A stretch of 64,000 bases of DNA, taken from the NCBI GenBank assembly GCA_963556495.2, contig OY747710.1, positions 4,650,501-4,714,500 of the forward strand. The letters are read 5' to 3'. Below, piece after piece: positions 33,425-43,704 of this stretch. A program made the translations under genes and the position numbers. Source of the DNA: Valencia hispanica (lineage: Eukaryota; Chordata; Actinopteri; Cyprinodontiformes; Valenciidae). The notes below the pieces were generated by a model that worked only from the letters and a program-made list of their open reading frames with translations, was not told the origin of the DNA and made no database searches. Each line of letters opens with the position of its first letter. Position 1 is the first letter of the stretch.

Positions 33425-34215
33425 TAAGGCAAGGCAAATTTAGTTGTATTACGCAATTTCAGCAACAAGGCATTTTAAGGTGCTTTGGGTGCTTAAGGGA
33501 AAATCAAGCGCATCAATAACACGATAAAAACCGAAAAACACACCACTGAAGACTTAAGAACATTAAAGCATACCACAGTTTTGACCTTCCAGCAAATCAC
33601 AAATTAAAGGCAGCTCTAAACAGATGAGTGTTTAGCCTCGATTCAAAGGAACTGTGTTTCAGCAGCTTCGCAGTGGTCGAAAAGTTTGTTCCAGATTAGA
33701 GGAGCATATAAACTGAAATCTTGGTTGGTTCTGATTCCAGGGATGATTAGTAGACTGGAGTTGGAAGACCTGAGTGGTCTGGGGGGGTTGGTAAAATAAC
33801 AACAGCCAAGCCAAGCTAAGCCATTAGATTTAAAAACTAGTAAAAGTATTTAGAAGTCTATTCTCTGAGCTACAGGGAGCCAGTGTAAGGACTGTAGAAC
33901 TGGGGTGATGTGATCTACTTTCCTGGTTCTAGTGAGGAACACGAGCAGCAGCGTTCTGGATCAGCTGCAGCTGTCTGATTGACTTTTTAGGCAGACCTGT
34001 GAAGACGCTGTTGTAGTAATCAATCCGACTTAAGATAAATGCATGGATGAGTATATTGAGGTCAATGCATTCTGATGAAGAATTGCCTATTGCCACAAAG
34101 AAGTCCCTGTTCTTTAGGTAAGACCTAAACCAGCCAAGTACTGTACCAGAGAGTCCGACCCAGCTCTCCAGTCGTTTTAATAGTGAAACCAGCCAAGAGC
34201 AATGACAACCGCTAG
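33425..34215 (-). pseudogene. L2/Maui-type LINE remnant with internal deletion
   Basis: On the minus strand an open frame joins ESWVGLSGTVLGWFRSYLKN, from the middle of the reverse transcriptase, directly to LIHAFILSRIDYYNSVFTGL and PKKSIRQLQLIQNAAARV, from the region after the catalytic core. The segment with the YADD motif between them is deleted. The frame ends in VPH-stop, exactly like the copy at 41996-42725. The 3' region down to 33425 matches 23285-23706 and ends in a GCCTTGCC-type tail. Confidence 0.8.
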
Positions 34216-35690
34216 GCTTAAATACTGAGGAAGGAGTGGAGAATGATAACAGATGCAGAGAAAAGAACAACCCTATCTTAGGGAACTAAATCAAAACACA
34301 AGAATAAATACAGAAACTGAACTTAAAGATATGAACCTATATGGCAAGACCTTTTGAACAATAACGAATGTAAAGCAAGGAGGAACACAATACAACCCAA
34401 CCGAAACATCCGAGGATCATAACCACTATGTAACCTTAAACATAAAAGTTGAACTCTCTGTAAAAGTATTTAAACTTGACAAACATCCTAATATTTAAAA
34501 TGTGTTGCTTTCATATGAAAACTGCTCCATAGGAAGAGTAAAAAGACAATTATATGACTGGGTTGAGTTGAAGAAAGGTTACATTTTCTATTCCTGATCT
34601 CCAATACAAAACTAGGGTTTTGGGTTTTTAACTTGAATAAACAAAGCCTACTGAGCAGGTTGATCCATCTGTATCAAACTGATGTTTATTCAAATCTTTA
34701 AATAGGCCTACCACACCTGCTACAAACAAGGTGACTGCCTTCAGTTTGAATTTCATGTTTATGCAGCAGATTGTAAAAGCTGACTTTAAAGGAAAATAGG
34801 TACGTTTGATATTTTAATATCTTTCAACTATAAATAGGCTGCAGTCAACGATTTAAAAAAAACTGTAGAGCCAAAATGGCGCCATAAGGTCGCTCATGGT
34901 GTAGTTGTGTCCTATAGGTGCAACTTTAAACTAATGTAAGGCAACAATAATGCTGTCAGTAACTTTTGTAGACCTATTTGAACGTGTCAAGTCGAATCAA
35001 CTTTAATAATAGGTTAATTAGCTTAATGTTTAACCTCTTACCGTTTTGGTTCAAAATATACTTCAGTTTAAATCGAAAGACCTAACATAAATGTGTCTTA
35101 AACCAGCATTAAAAAGCAAATTTAACATAGAGAAAAACAGTGAGTTAAAGTCATTTACCTGTAGACATGTCTGGTCAATATCCCGCCATTCGTTGGCTCC
35201 AGCTTGGAGTTTTCTTAAAATAAATCCGACTAAAACAAAATCTTCATTTTCATAATTTCACAGCGACACATGAATGCAGCACAAAGAAGTGGCTGCATTT
35301 GGTCAGGATGCTGAAGCGTGGACTCCATCTAGTGGCAAACCCTAACCACAGCAAGCTAAGCTTATCTTTAAATATTATAAAAATGCAAACAGAATTCCAC
35401 CATAAATGAAGAGTGCTCACTGGACCCCGAGTGTGTTTAATTTAATCCCCAATAAATCCGTCAATAAATATAAGATATATCCAAGATCTGCAAAGAAGAT
35501 AAAACAACTGAATCAATAACAAATTTTTAGGTTAACATAAAATATCTACCGCTGTAGTTTTTCAGATTAATGAAGTAAAATCAACACAGGTGGCTGATGC
35601 AGATGGACACCATCTACCCATACATCCTCCATCAGAAGCCCCGCCCAGCTCCCAGTGCCGGTCTCCACCTGTCAGTGGGTCACCGGCTTC
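34216..35690. other. Intergenic sequence, nothing recognised
   Basis: Non-coding sequence. No recognised repeat ends or exons. Confidence 0.35.
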
Positions 35691-35695
35691 CTGAC

Positions 35696-35911
35696 TGTGT
35701 GTCTTGAAAAATAAACATGTTTCCACCACAACTACTGCTGTTGATGCAATGAGCGGCCATATTGAAAGTCAAAGTCAGAGCAGGAAAAAAATCAGGCTGT
35801 CCAAGGGGGAAGTCTAACTCTGTCAAGTGTGTCTTGTAAAATAAACATGTTTCTACCACAACTACTATTGTTGATGCGAGGGGAGGCCATATTGAAACTG
35901 GAAGTCAGCGC
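35696..35911 (+). repeat. Two tandem copies of an ~85-bp unit
   Basis: GTGTGTCTTG-AAAATAAACATGTTT begins copies at 35696 and 35827. Both continue with ACCACAACTACT, GTTGATGC and GGCCATATTGAAA. A third copy lies at 37057-37144. The second and third are each followed by a MITE of the GTGCGTT family. Confidence 0.8.
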
Positions 35912-35917
35912 AAGAAA

Positions 35918-36118
35918 AATGGTGCGTTTAAATTGTAGTCGGAACTTGGAAATTCCAGCTTCCAAGTCGGAATAATCAACTGGAACGCCATCTCGAAGTC
36001 AGACGCACCAAAACTTTCTGACTTTCCGAGTGGGAAGTTCAACTGCAGGGGCATGCCCGTTGATTTTTCCGACTAAGAAGTCGGAATTTCCGAGTTCTGA
36101 CTAAAAATGGAACGCAGC
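35918..36118. mobile_element. Short MITE (about 200 bp), GTGCGTTCCA family
   Basis: TGGTGCGTTTAAATTGTAGT at the left and GACTAAAAATGGAACGCAGC at the right are inverted ends. The inside is rich in paired CGGAA/TTCCG and AAGTCGGAA motifs that fold on themselves. No coding sequence. A sister copy is at 37150-37345. Confidence 0.65.
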
Positions 36119-36146
36119 ATAAGTTCAGAAAAGGGGCAGCTAATAG

Positions 36147-36869
36147 TGCGTTCCATTTACTTCGGAAGTCGAATGTAGGTTTTGCCCCGTTCTATTTGTC
36201 TTGTAAGCGCGACTTGCAACTCGAGAGTGACGTCACATCCGTGTTGGAAAACAAGTTACAGCGCGTTTTTGCGTTCTGTTTTGCACACAACACGACAGGT
36301 CGGAGAAAAGATGGATGCCTCCAGGAAACTCGCTGTTGCGCTAGCTCTGAAAGAGTACAGTGAGCTCATATCAAAGTTTGTAGTTCATCATCAAAATATG
36401 GAAGAAGATTATAGCAAGCGGAGAATGTAAGTTAATGTTTCATCTTATTTGATTGTAGTCTATTAATGTTTTAACCACTGTTTGAGCAAAAATTCCGTAG
36501 CTCAAGACTCTAAGCGTCTCTAGCCAATTTAAACTGCACAAGCTACAAAATAACTTATTAGGCGGTATTTAGCACGTAATAAGACTGTAGCGACATGCCT
36601 ATAGGTAACCGTGTACACTGCTATGTGTACGACTTCTACATTTGGTTACAACAAAGAAAAAAGTGCTTAAAATAGTAGAAAATCACAATGTTTACTTATG
36701 TGGGATGCTCGTGGTAGCCATTTTGGAACTGAACTCGGGGTCCTCTGAGCCTCGATGAGTTGACGACCTGTATATACGACCTCGGGGGCATTCTATTTGC
36801 AACTTCCGGTTCGTATTTCTGGAAACCGACTTGCAAACCGAGTTCGGTGGACAAATAGAACGCACCATT
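36147..36869 (+). mobile_element. Larger element of the same GTGCGTTC family (about 720 bp), possibly Harbinger-like
   Basis: The left end TAGTGCGTTCCATTTACTTC and the right end ACAAATAGAACGCACCAT are inverted repeats of the family. Subterminal sequences pair as well (CCGTTCTATTTGTC / GACAAATAGAACG). It holds an exon-like frame at 36311-36429. The superfamily is inferred, not shown; no transposase domain is visible. Confidence 0.6.
36311..36429 (+). pseudogene. Exon-like open frame inside the GTGCGTTC-family element
   Basis: From the ATG at 36311 the frame reads MDASRKLAVALALKEYSELI and then SKFVVHHQNMEEDYSKRRM, followed at once by GTAAGTTAATG, a near-consensus splice donor. Codon sense, an amphipathic helix-like composition and the donor suggest the first coding exon of the parent transposon. 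A basic N-terminal helix like this precedes the nuclease in some fish Harbinger-type elements, but no diagnostic residue is visible. A captured host exon is the alternative. Confidence 0.4.
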
Positions 36870-37056
36870 TGACGTCATACCCGGGTAAACAGCATTCCAG
36901 TAAAGTAGTCTGTTAGGTCGTAATTCCAATATGGCGATGCCTAGGTAGCCATAGTTGGTAGTTCTTCTTATAAACATTGTGACACGCTGTACTTTCCATA
37001 TGCAAACACCACTTTTATTTTGTTCTACATGTCATATTGATTTTAGATGCATTCTC

Positions 37057-37345
37057 CAAGTGTGTCTTGTAAAATAAACATGTTTCCACCACAGCTACTA
37101 TTGTTGATGCGAGGGGTGGTCATATTGAAACTGGAAGTCGGCGCCAAAAACATTGTGCGTTTCACTTGTAGTCGGAATGATGAAATTCTAGCTTCCAAGT
37201 CGGGAAAAAAGTCAAACTCGGAGAAAAAACAGATCTCCGACTTTCCAAGTGGGAAGTCCAACTTCGGGAGGCGTTCCAGTTGATTTTTCCTACTCTGAAG
37301 TCAGAATTTCCAAGTTTCGACTACGAATGGAATGCACCATCTTTG
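37057..37345 (+). repeat. Duplicate of the 35827-36118 block (85-bp unit plus MITE)
   Basis: GTGTGTCTTGTAAAATAAAC through GGTCATATTGAAACTGGAAG is followed by a GTGCGTTTCACTTGTAGTCG element ending CGAATGGAATGCACCATC. The order and spacing match 35827-36118, though the MITE interiors have diverged. Confidence 0.7.
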
Positions 37346-38764
37346 CAGAACTCACCCATCATGGACACACATTTTTTAGACTTCAGGTCGGCGCTACAGA
37401 GTGCTATTTGCAGAAATAAGAAGCAGGACCACAAAAATTCTGCGACTTTTACTCAAAGGCAGGCTTGGGCACACCATTCCTTATACCCGACAAAACACTG
37501 CAAGCGTTTTACAGAAAGAGTGACCCAATCCAGCTCTTGTTGCTCAGCCACAAGATTTCAACCCAAAAAATATGTCTGACTTTCTATTAATAGGCTATTT
37601 GCTCAAAACCCTTTTTGTTATTCAGATTGACTTGACTTGTCTTGAGCTCCTTGAGTTTTAAAGAGATTTGAGACTCGAGACGAAAATTTGGCAGTTAGGC
37701 TATTTACTTACACACTGCTAAAGCAACACCTTAAGAAAAACCAAGTAGGTCTCCTACAGTGGCCTAGTTAAAGCCCAGACCTCTATTTCAATTTGGAAAA
37801 AATCTTTTGTGTAATTTTAGCTTGACAATTTTGGCCAGAATGACAAAGTTTGGACACTTCTGGTTTAAATAAAACTTTCAGTTACAGTAGTGCAAAGAAA
37901 GGTACCACAATGTGTAGCTCTAACATTAAAACCTTTACCAGTGATAAAAGGATGCGGCGGAAACACATTTCAACACTCAGAGATTAAACGGGGCGAGCCT
38001 CTATGATTTATTACATTATGTTAATTCCAGGTAAAAATTTCTTCATGAAAATTTGTCTTGGCACAAGTAATGAAGATATCTTGGTCAATAACTGTTATTT
38101 TCTGATTATATATTTGATTCTTGGCTAAATTTAAGCAACTGTGACTGCAACTTGTGAGTTTCCAGACATGTTGTCACATCAAAATAACAGTGCAGCAACA
38201 TTTGTTCGGCGATACCTCCCTGAAACAAAGCAGAAATGCTGTGTTATTCGTCTGAGTTTTGGCCCTTCCATTCGTCTTGAGATCTGGCGCCAACACAGGA
38301 TGAACATCTGTCTTTTCCTGCTGGCAGGAGTCGTAAATTCTCAGCCGCGCAGAAAGCAGCTAAACCCTCCTTCAGGACAAACTTGGCTGTTCATCTTTCC
38401 CATCTGAATAATTTACAAGGCTGTTCACAGTTGGGTTTGATTTTAATTTTTAAGAACAATACTGGAGATTGTTGGAGGTCGACCAGAAAGTTTTCATCAG
38501 TGTGATGGTTTCGAGTTTTTAGGTTTAAAAATTCACCAACGTTCAGGTTGTGGAAATCATGGAGGAAGTTCTGCATCTGAGGTTTCCGTAAAACCATTAA
38601 CTGACAATGTTAGCATCCTCTTTTTAAACACCGCTGATCTTGAATGGTGCTTCTGCAAGGAAATAATTGATTAGTACCTCTTCATAACATGAATACTGTG
38701 ATGTGTAGTTTTCTCAACAACAACCAGATTCATTCATCTTGGGGCCACAACACATTATTTATCA
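37346..38764. other. Unassigned sequence with a weak Tc1-like scrap
   Basis: CAGTGGCCTAGTTAAAGCCC at about 37759-37778 resembles the Tc1 transposase block that encodes WP-SPD, but the flanks are too decayed to assign. The rest is unrecognised. Confidence 0.3.
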
Positions 38765-39620
38765 TTGGGGTTGTAATGGTACACACAAATCACGATTTGG
38801 TATGTTTTCAGTACACTTTAATCAAGAAAAATAAATACCAATGTGTATTTTCTACTTAAATCAGCATTGAACAAATAACCTTTTCTCTTGAATTCCTTCC
38901 TTTCAATTCATGGAATTAGATTTTATGTTTTATAACTTCAAAAAGTGGAAAGTATTGAACTGACTGGAGACTTGATTGGATTTTTACAAAATAAAGAAAA
39001 TAGTACAAGGAGACATAGCCAGAGTAGAAAACAATATAACCGCCTGAAAACAGTCAGGGTTGATGATTAGAAATGTTTAAATAAAATTTTGCCCATATTT
39101 GAGAATAAAACATGCTTAGGGGCGGCTGTAGTTCAGTGTAGAGTTGTCCGCCTGCGGTCCAGAAATCGTGGGTTTGATTCCTGCTTCAACCTGCTACATG
39201 TTGTTGTGTCCTTGGGCAAAACACTTCACCTACCCGCCTACTGGTGTTGGCCAGAGGGGCCAATGGCGCGATATGGCAGCCTCTCTTCTGTCAGTCTGCC
39301 CCAGGCCAGCTGTGGCTACAATCGTTGCTTGCTTCCACCAGTGTGTGAATGTGAGAGTGAATGAATAATGGAGTTGTAAGGCGCTTTGAGGGTCTTGAAA
39401 AGCGCTATAGAAATGCAAGCCATTATTATTATTATTAATAAGTCAATTTGGAGTTGTTCCGATATTTCAACAGCCTAGTCTCCCAGCTGTACTTGAATGC
39501 AGCATGGACAGCTGCTGGGAAAATCTCTTCTCATCAATGTGGATTCCACCGACTTGTATTTTATCCAAAATAAGTAGTTTGGGCTGATTGGATGCTACTG
39601 GTAGCCATGTGGACTTCAGC
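38765..39620 (+). mobile_element. hAT-like element, family D, with a SINE inserted
   Basis: It begins GGGGTTGTAATGGTACACAC. It shares ATCAAGAAAAATAAATACCA, TATTTGAGAATAAAACATGC, CCTAGTCTCCCAGCTGTACT and GATTGGATGCTACTGGTAGC with 54701-55085, in the same order. The SINE at 39119-39440 splits it; the other copy has the empty site. Confidence 0.7.
39119..39440 (+). repeat. tRNA-derived SINE with (ATT)n tail
   Basis: GGGGCGGCTGTAGTTCAGTG has an A-box-like stretch and GGTTTGATTCC (39171-39181) is a B box. The body follows with TTGTGTCCTTGGGCAAAACA, and the 3' end is GTAAGGCGCTTTGAGGGTCT then GAAAAGCGCTATAGAAATGC, followed by ATTATTATT. That 3' end is of the type shared with partner LINEs. The insertion is confirmed by the uninterrupted family D copy at 54880-54915. 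Confidence 0.85.
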
Positions 39621-39954
39621 TCGTTTTTCTCTAGTATCAGTGATGTTTACATTCAGCTTGACATTGTTTCAGGTGAGTCATTCAGTTCAGTGCAGAGCGT
39701 GTTATGGACCTTATTGCTGTTGAAAGATGCGTTCGCTGTCAAAGTTCTGGTTCAGTCCATCTTTCTTTTTCTACTATAGCTGCATGAGAAACCATTCCTG
39801 TTCCCAAATAGCAGAGCTTAGTGATAGCTGGAAGTCCTTTCTGTTTTGTTCTGGTGTCGCTTTTTAAAGTTGCACTGCGCTCTGAGTTCAACACATGAAA
39901 GCCAAACCTAAAGATCAGTGATCTCTGAGTCAAACTCAGCCTTAAATACCAACC

Positions 39955-40110
39955 ATCATGTGAAACAAACTGCACAAATCCAACACCTCTAATAATGCAG
40001 AGAACAGCATTGTCATATTAAAGCATGGTGGTGGCAGCATGGTGGTGTGGGATTTTTTTTTTCATTGGCCGGGACCGGGAGGGTTCACAGAATGGATAGA
40101 AATATTTATG
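39955..40110 (+). repeat. Tc1-like fragment
   Basis: AAAGCATGGTGGTGGCAGCA followed by TGGTGGTGTGGGATTTTTTT is the Tc1 transposase stretch that normally encodes HGGGS-M-WG. Only about 150 bases can be matched. Confidence 0.6.
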
Positions 40111-40494
40111 GTTCAATATATAAATAAATTATTGAGGAGAATTCTTGAGCTGTTGAGTTTTGGAGATTTGAGACCACAAATTCCTTCTGTGTTTCACACC
40201 AAACACACCAGGAGTGTTTGTTTCCAAAAAGCACAATTTTAGTCTTGTCTGACAAAAGCCACTGTATCAGTTACAGTCTCAGAAGCATTTAGCAAACTCC
40301 ACATGTCTACGTTTGTAATGGTAGGACAGGAAGGGCCTTTTGGAATGCCTTTTAAGCAACTGGTTGGCATGTAGATAGTCTAACAGTTGTTATGGAGACT
40401 CAATGACCCCAAGATGCCACTCTTTGTTGCATTTCTTTAACTGTGAGGGTTTGGCTGCACCTACACGAAGCCACGGTGTTGAGGTTATCTGTTT

Positions 40495-40690
40495 TGGTTG
40501 CCTAAGTTTTGGGGCTCTGGTTTTTGCAGATCATCATCTGGTTCTGTTCGCTTCATCAGGACGTGATCTACACCCTTCGCTGGAACAGTTCGCAGGCGAG
40601 TGTGAACCAGCTGGGTCTTGAGCCGGAAAAGTGTGCCTTCTCTGGGTCGGGGACAAGGTCCTGCCCCAACTGGTCCAACTAACTTTTGTG
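40495..40690 (+). pseudogene. Rex3 (RTE-type) LINE reverse transcriptase fragment
   Basis: The plus-strand frame reads FGALVFADHHLVLFASSGRD and then LHPSLEQFAGECEPAGS, followed in other frames by LSRKSVPSLGRGQGPAP-like remains of the SRKRVECLLRVGDEVLP stretch. This is the catalytic core region of Rex3; the usual FADDMVLL has decayed to FADHHLVL, so the second catalytic Asp is lost. Only about 200 bases remain. Confidence 0.75.
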
Positions 40691-41215
40691 CTGGCAGAGT
40701 TAAGTTTTAAATAAAGACGGTTGAGACAGTTCTTTGGTTTTTTTTCTTGCATGCAAGGAGAGACAGATCAAGCATTTCTTCCTGGTCTGTGTCTGACAAA
40801 ATCAGACGTACAACCCTGTTATATACATAGTTAGGTCACACCCCACATCTCACAGTTATTTTCCACTAACCCAAAACTCTAAGAAGTCCAGGGTTTTTTT
40901 TTACCCCACCAGCCAATTGTAGGAAACAGATTGTATAATTATTTGTTCCCCCCTCATAAACCAGTATCTCATGACACCCTCCTGTTCCTGGCAGCGACCT
41001 GTAAGGTTGCTGACCTGTAAGTGTCCATTCCAGAGAACATCCTTTAATCAAGTTTCTTTCACAAGCTAAACAAAGTTAAACATACCTGTAATTGCTTATT
41101 TTCCTCCGCACTTTGCATCAGTTCAGAACCCCAACAGTGGTGAGATGGTGAAAAGTCTGCATTGACACTGTGGGCCGTCTCACAGCCCCTGACAGGTCCC
41201 CTCCCTTTGCTTCTC

Positions 41216-41294
<79 letters not shown>

Positions 41295-41297
41295 ATC
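41216..41297. repeat. (CAAT)n microsatellite
   Basis: About 19 tandem CAAT units run to CAATCGATCAGAC. On the minus strand this is a (TTGA)n tail attached to the retroposon end at 41298. Confidence 0.95.
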
Positions 41298-41990
41298 AGA
41301 CTTTATTTATAAAGCACTTTTCAAACAAAGATAGCATTCAAAGTGCTTTACAGATTAAAAAGGACCCCTCATAAACCACATTTGTATCCCTCTCACACAG
41401 ATTTAAAAGCAGGATTCCATTTATACCCCCTCTCCCCAACCCAACCCCCATGCACACACACACTCAAGAGCTACAATAAAAAGGACAGTGGGTTGAGTAC
41501 AGATGAGCCAGGTAAAGTAAGAAAACACCATCAGCAGCAGCACATCAACAGCAGCAGCCAAGGCACTGACACAGGGCGCCCAGAGAAGGTAAGGCTGAGA
41601 CCTCCTCCCAAGTGCTACCTGGAGGGCACCTAGGGAGCCACACCCAACCACCGTTCCCGAGGCAGAGATATTGAAACAACAGGTTAAAATATAAAAATAA
41701 ACAGTCGATAAATGTGTTAAGACTAAGTAGTGAAACACGGATAAAATATAAGCAAGTAAATCATGCAGAGCAATTAACAGACTATGATAAATAATAATCA
41801 GCTAAAAGCTAAGCTAAAAAGGTGAGTCTTGAACCTACTCTTAAAAACATGTATGAATTCTATGATGAATTTTTTGCTTGGGGCCCCAAGAGACTCTTGT
41901 AGCGCCACTGACCATACCCAAGGCATCTCGCTATCTGAGAGATGACAAGGTGTTGAATAGGTACGGAGGCATGGACACCGACCTGAACCC
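41298..41990 (-). repeat. LINE/SINE 3'-end-type repeat
   Basis: ACTTTATTTATAAAGCACTT, AAAGTGCTTTACAGATTAAA and CCAACCCAACCCCCATGCAC match 1935-2100. The part to the right has AAAGCTAAGCTAAAAAGGTG and GGGGCCCCAAGAGACTCTTG followed by TAGCGCCACTG, another common fish repeat block. The sense strand is probably minus because the tandem tail lies at the left. Confidence 0.6.
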
Positions 41991-41995
41991 AAGGT

Positions 41996-42725
41996 CAGCC
42001 TTCTATCACCTGAAGAACATTTCTAGGATTAAAGGACTGATGTCGCAACAGGACCTCGAAAAACTCACCCATGCGTTTATCTTTAGTCGGATTGATTACT
42101 GCAACAGCGTCTTCACAGGTCTGCCTAAAAAGTCAATCAGACAGCTGCAGCTGATCCAGAACACTGCTGCTCGTGTTCCTCACTAGAACCATGAAAGTAG
42201 AGCACATATGCCCAGTTCTAAAGTCCTTACACTGGCTCCCTGCAGCTCAGAGAATAGACTTCTAAATACTTCTACTAGTTTATAAATAACTGAACGGCTT
42301 AGCGCCAAAGTATGTTAAAGATCTGATGTTACTATACCAACCCACCAGAACACTCAGGTCCTCTAATTTCAGCCTATTAATAATCCCTAGAATCAGAACC
42401 AAACATGGAGAAGCAGCTTTCAGTTTCTATGCTCCTCTAATCTGGAACAAACTTCCAGACCACTGCAAAGCTGCTGAAACAATGAGTTCCTTTAAATCAT
42501 AGCTAAAAACTCATTTTTTTAGAGCTGGCGTTGAGTAACTGATAAATAACAGCTGGAATGTCATAACAGTAGTATGTTTGAAGTTTCTTTATGTCTTCAA
42601 TGTTGTGTTTTCTGTTTTTATTGTTGTTGTATTGTTGTTGCTGCTTTATTTTTTTCCCTTATTCACCCAAAGCAGCTTGAATTGCCGAATGTGTGCTATA
42701 CAAATAAATTTGATTTGCCTTGAAG
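41996..42725 (+). pseudogene. L2/Maui-type LINE, 5'-truncated C-terminal part and 3' UTR
   Basis: The frame begins AFYHLKNISRIKGLMSQQDL and continues THAFIFSRIDYCNSVFTGLP and KKSIRQLQLIQNTAARV, the conserved region after the reverse transcriptase core. It then breaks at VPH-stop because of an extra base near 42176 (TTCCTCAC where TTCTCAC is expected). Frames after it still encode HWLP-type remains (CACTGGCTCCCTGC at 42230). The 3' end is CAAATAAATTTGATTTGCCT at 42702-42721. It cannot make the full protein. Confidence 0.85.
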
Positions 42726-43309
42726 CGCATCTGTGACTGCACTGGACACAGATCGCTACAGCTCCACCACTGATGCAGAAGGAGTGCATGCAGTGATTTC
42801 CTCCTGCTGAAGTGATCAGAAAAACCTTCTTTCAGACAGTCTTGCCGAAATCTTATCACTTTAATTTGAGAAATGTTCCCTGATTTCAAAACTTTGGCTG
42901 AAGTGGCACTTGTAATTTCAGTCTGCAGTGTGGCAACAGAGTGCAGACTCAGCCTCCATTACGCACAGGCAGGAGCGCAGTTCAGCTTCACGTGGAGCGT
43001 TCAGGCCACAGCAAGTGAAATGTTCATAATACATGTAGCCTGTTAATCTGCTCCATGTGTGATGGTACAATGTGGATTCTATGTTCAGTTTGTTCAGCTG
43101 CAATATTAATTACAATGCATGAAAATTAAATACTACTGAATATGTCATTATTATAATTTTTAAAAAGTGACAGATAAAAAATAACTATTGTTTAAATTAT
43201 GATATGAATAGAAGGTTTTGAGATTATTTTACCACCCTTGCAATCCTGATAACTGTGTTAGAAAATTGCACCTGTTTTAAACGTGTTTAAATGATTGCTC
43301 TGATTGTAG
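42726..43309. other. Intergenic sequence, nothing recognised
   Basis: No coding or repeat evidence. Confidence 0.35.
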
Positions 43310-43704
43310 ATATGGACAGGCTTGGGCCAGGGACTGTTATCTTGTAGTATGATAAGGAGGAGATGTGGATGCAGAGCAGGAGCGAAAAGGAGACAGAGAA
43401 AGAGGAAGTTCAAGCCATCTCTTCCATCGATCATAATGGGCAACGTAAGATCATTGGCTAACAAGATGGATGAACTCCAAGCCCTTACAAGGACTCAGCC
43501 AGAGTACCGGGAATGCAGTGTTATGTGTTTTACTGAGACATGGCTGCTGGATCATATCCCTGACTCCAACGTCTCTCTGCCAGGCTTCCTGACTGTACGA
43601 GCAGACAGAGATCTGAAAACGAGCAGGAAAAGGAAAGGAGGTGGAGTAGCAGTCTGGTATAAGAGTAATTTCTATGTTACAGAAAGTAAAAAGTTGATAA
43701 CAGG

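Noticed and set aside
41216..41297. CRISPR-like or satellite array
   Set aside because: It is a simple CAAT microsatellite attached to a retroposon tail.
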